Source: Paracoccus sigandri
GTDB taxonomy: Bacteria; Pseudomonadota; Alphaproteobacteria; Rhodobacterales; Rhodobacteraceae
DNA: 64,000 bases
Direction of reading: 5' to 3'
NCBI RefSeq assembly: GCF_003709565.1
Contig: NZ_QNRC01000010.1
Span: 62,001-126,000, forward strand
The notes under the pieces: generated by a model
Database searches by the model: none
What the model was told of the DNA's origin: nothing
The model's input: only the letters and a program-made list of their open reading frames with translations
Position numbers and translations under genes: made by a program
In this document: one piece after another, positions 63,247 through 64,000 of the stretch
Numbering within the stretch: position 1 is the stretch's first letter
Layout: every line of letters starts with the position of its first letter

Positions 63247-64000
63247 CCCCGGCAGTCGTCAAAAATTCATTCGGACGATATGCGGGCGTCGCAGAATCCC
63301 TGCAATCTGGCGGCATGGAACCGAACATGCTTTCCCTTGCCGGCCTCAGCCGCGCCTTCGGCGATACGCGTGCGGTGGACCGCGTGTCGCTGGACATTCC
63401 CGAAGGCCAGTTCGTCGGCGTGATCGGCCCATCCGGGGCGGGCAAGTCGACGCTGCTGCGGCTGATCAACCGGCTGGTCGAACCGACCGAGGGCCGGATC
63501 CGCTTCGGCGCCCGCGACGTCACCGGGCTGCGCGGGCGCGCCCTGCGGGAATGGCGGCGCGACTGCGCGATGATCTTCCAGCAGTTCAACCTGGTCGAGC
63601 GGCTGGACGTGCTGACCAATGTGCTGGTCGGGCGGATCGCCGATCACGGGCTGCTCTCCTCGATGGCGATGCGTTTCTCGGATGCCGAGCGCACCCTGGC
63701 CTTCCACGCGCTGGACCGGCTTGGCCTGGCGCACAAGGCGCTGGAACGGGCCGGCAACCTGTCGGGCGGCCAGCAGCAGCGCGTCGCCATCGCCCGCGCG
63801 CTGGTCCAGCGCCCGCGCGTCATGCTGGCCGACGAACCCATCGCCAGCCTCGATCCCGGCAATGCCACCCGCGTCATGGACGCGCTGCGCCGGATCAACC
63901 GCGAGGACGGGCTGACCGTCCTTGTCAACCTGCACACGCTGGACACCGCCCGCGCCTATTGCGACCGCATCGTCGCCATGCGGGCGGGCCGGGTGATGTT
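63243..64000 (+). CDS. phnC: phosphonate ABC transporter ATPase PhnC, 3' truncated by window
   Basis: The frame is open to the window end. Walker [11 protein letters not shown]-loop FQQFNLVER, signature LSGGQQQRV, Walker [15 protein letters not shown]-loop VNLHTLDTA, typical PhnC. The start at 63243 overlaps the phnM stop as ATGA and has GGAGG 7 nt upstream, giving a 24-residue extension before the domain. ATGs at 63315 and 63327 would match the usual PhnC beginning ([12 protein letters not shown]) but lack a ribosome site. phnN is not between phnM and phnC. phnD and phnE probably follow outside the window. Confidence 0.9.
   Translation, partial: MTPAVVKNSFGRYAGVAESLQSGGMEPNMLSLAGLSRAFGDTRAVDRVSLDIPEGQFVGVIGPSGAGKSTLLRLINRLVEPTEGRIRFGARDVTGLRGRALREWRRDCAMIFQQFNLVERLDVLTNVLVGRIADHGLLSSMAMRFSDAERTLAFHALDRLGLAHKALERAGNLSGGQQQRVAIARALVQRPRVMLADEPIASLDPGNATRVMDALRRINREDGLTVLVNLHTLDTARAYCDRIVAMRAGRVM

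Overview
The window is high-GC DNA with dense, often 4-bp-overlapping operons. It most resembles a denitrifying alphaproteobacterium of the Rhodobacteraceae, probably Paracoccus or a close relative. The grounds are a nosRZDFYLX cluster that includes nosX, a norCBQD cluster, pseudoazurin, an NNR-type Crp/Fnr regulator with TTG-N8-CAA boxes, the rhizobial/rhodobacterial glpSTPQUV glycerol transporter, and a Rhodobacterales-like GC-rich repeat. No rRNA, tRNA, CRISPR array, prophage or insertion sequence was seen.

Layout. 1-8.1 kb: the 3' part of an AcoR-like Fis-family regulator, an NTF2-FAD monooxygenase-like fusion, a ferric-reductase-like flavocytochrome with a possible 29-aa membrane peptide, chrA, a type II NADH dehydrogenase and a bile-acid-sodium-symporter-family carrier. 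8.1-18.4 kb: a complete glycerol regulon. The repressor glpR is divergent from glpD-glpSTPQUV-glpK, and GlpR-type repeats lie between them. 18.4-27.1 kb: the nitrous oxide reductase operon nosRZDFYLX on the minus strand. 27.3-36.5 kb: an accessory denitrification block. It holds a polytopic membrane protein, a DUF2249 protein, a DUF59 protein, nnrR, pseudoazurin and a second Crp/Fnr regulator on the plus strand, norCBQD on the minus strand, and a 74-aa membrane protein divergent from norC. TTG-N8-CAA-like boxes sit in front of nosR, the membrane protein, pseudoazurin and norC, so one NO/anoxia regulon probably drives NO and N2O reduction with pseudoazurin as an electron carrier. No nir or nap genes are in the window.

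36.5-49.2 kb: a ProXWV-type betaine/choline ABC transporter. Then comes a catabolic cluster with an SelA/DgaE-like PLP lyase, an IclR regulator, RidA, a dipeptide-type ABC transporter and a cog3964-type amidohydrolase, probably for uptake and breakdown of an unknown N-acylated or amino-acid-like compound. 49.4-56.3 kb: a DHA2 drug exporter, then a sulfonate/nitrate-type ABC transporter linked to a two-cluster ferredoxin, a fumarate-reductase/AprA-like flavoprotein and a thioredoxin-fold protein, which looks like a transport-plus-redox pathway of unknown substrate. 56.6-64 kb: phnF and the C-P lyase operon phnGHIJKLM followed by phnC, cut by the window end.

The most unusual observation is phnJ. 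It keeps the conserved body and the glycyl-radical position, but three of the four cysteines of the canonical CX2CX21CX5C iron-sulfur/catalytic motif are replaced, and several histidines lie in that region. Next to it, the end of phnI reads through a GC-rich hairpin repeat. Other points of interest are an AAA+ regulator that lacks the sigma-54 contact loop beside a near-consensus -24/-12 site, the NO-linked membrane/DUF2249/DUF59 module, and the two uncharacterised catabolic clusters.
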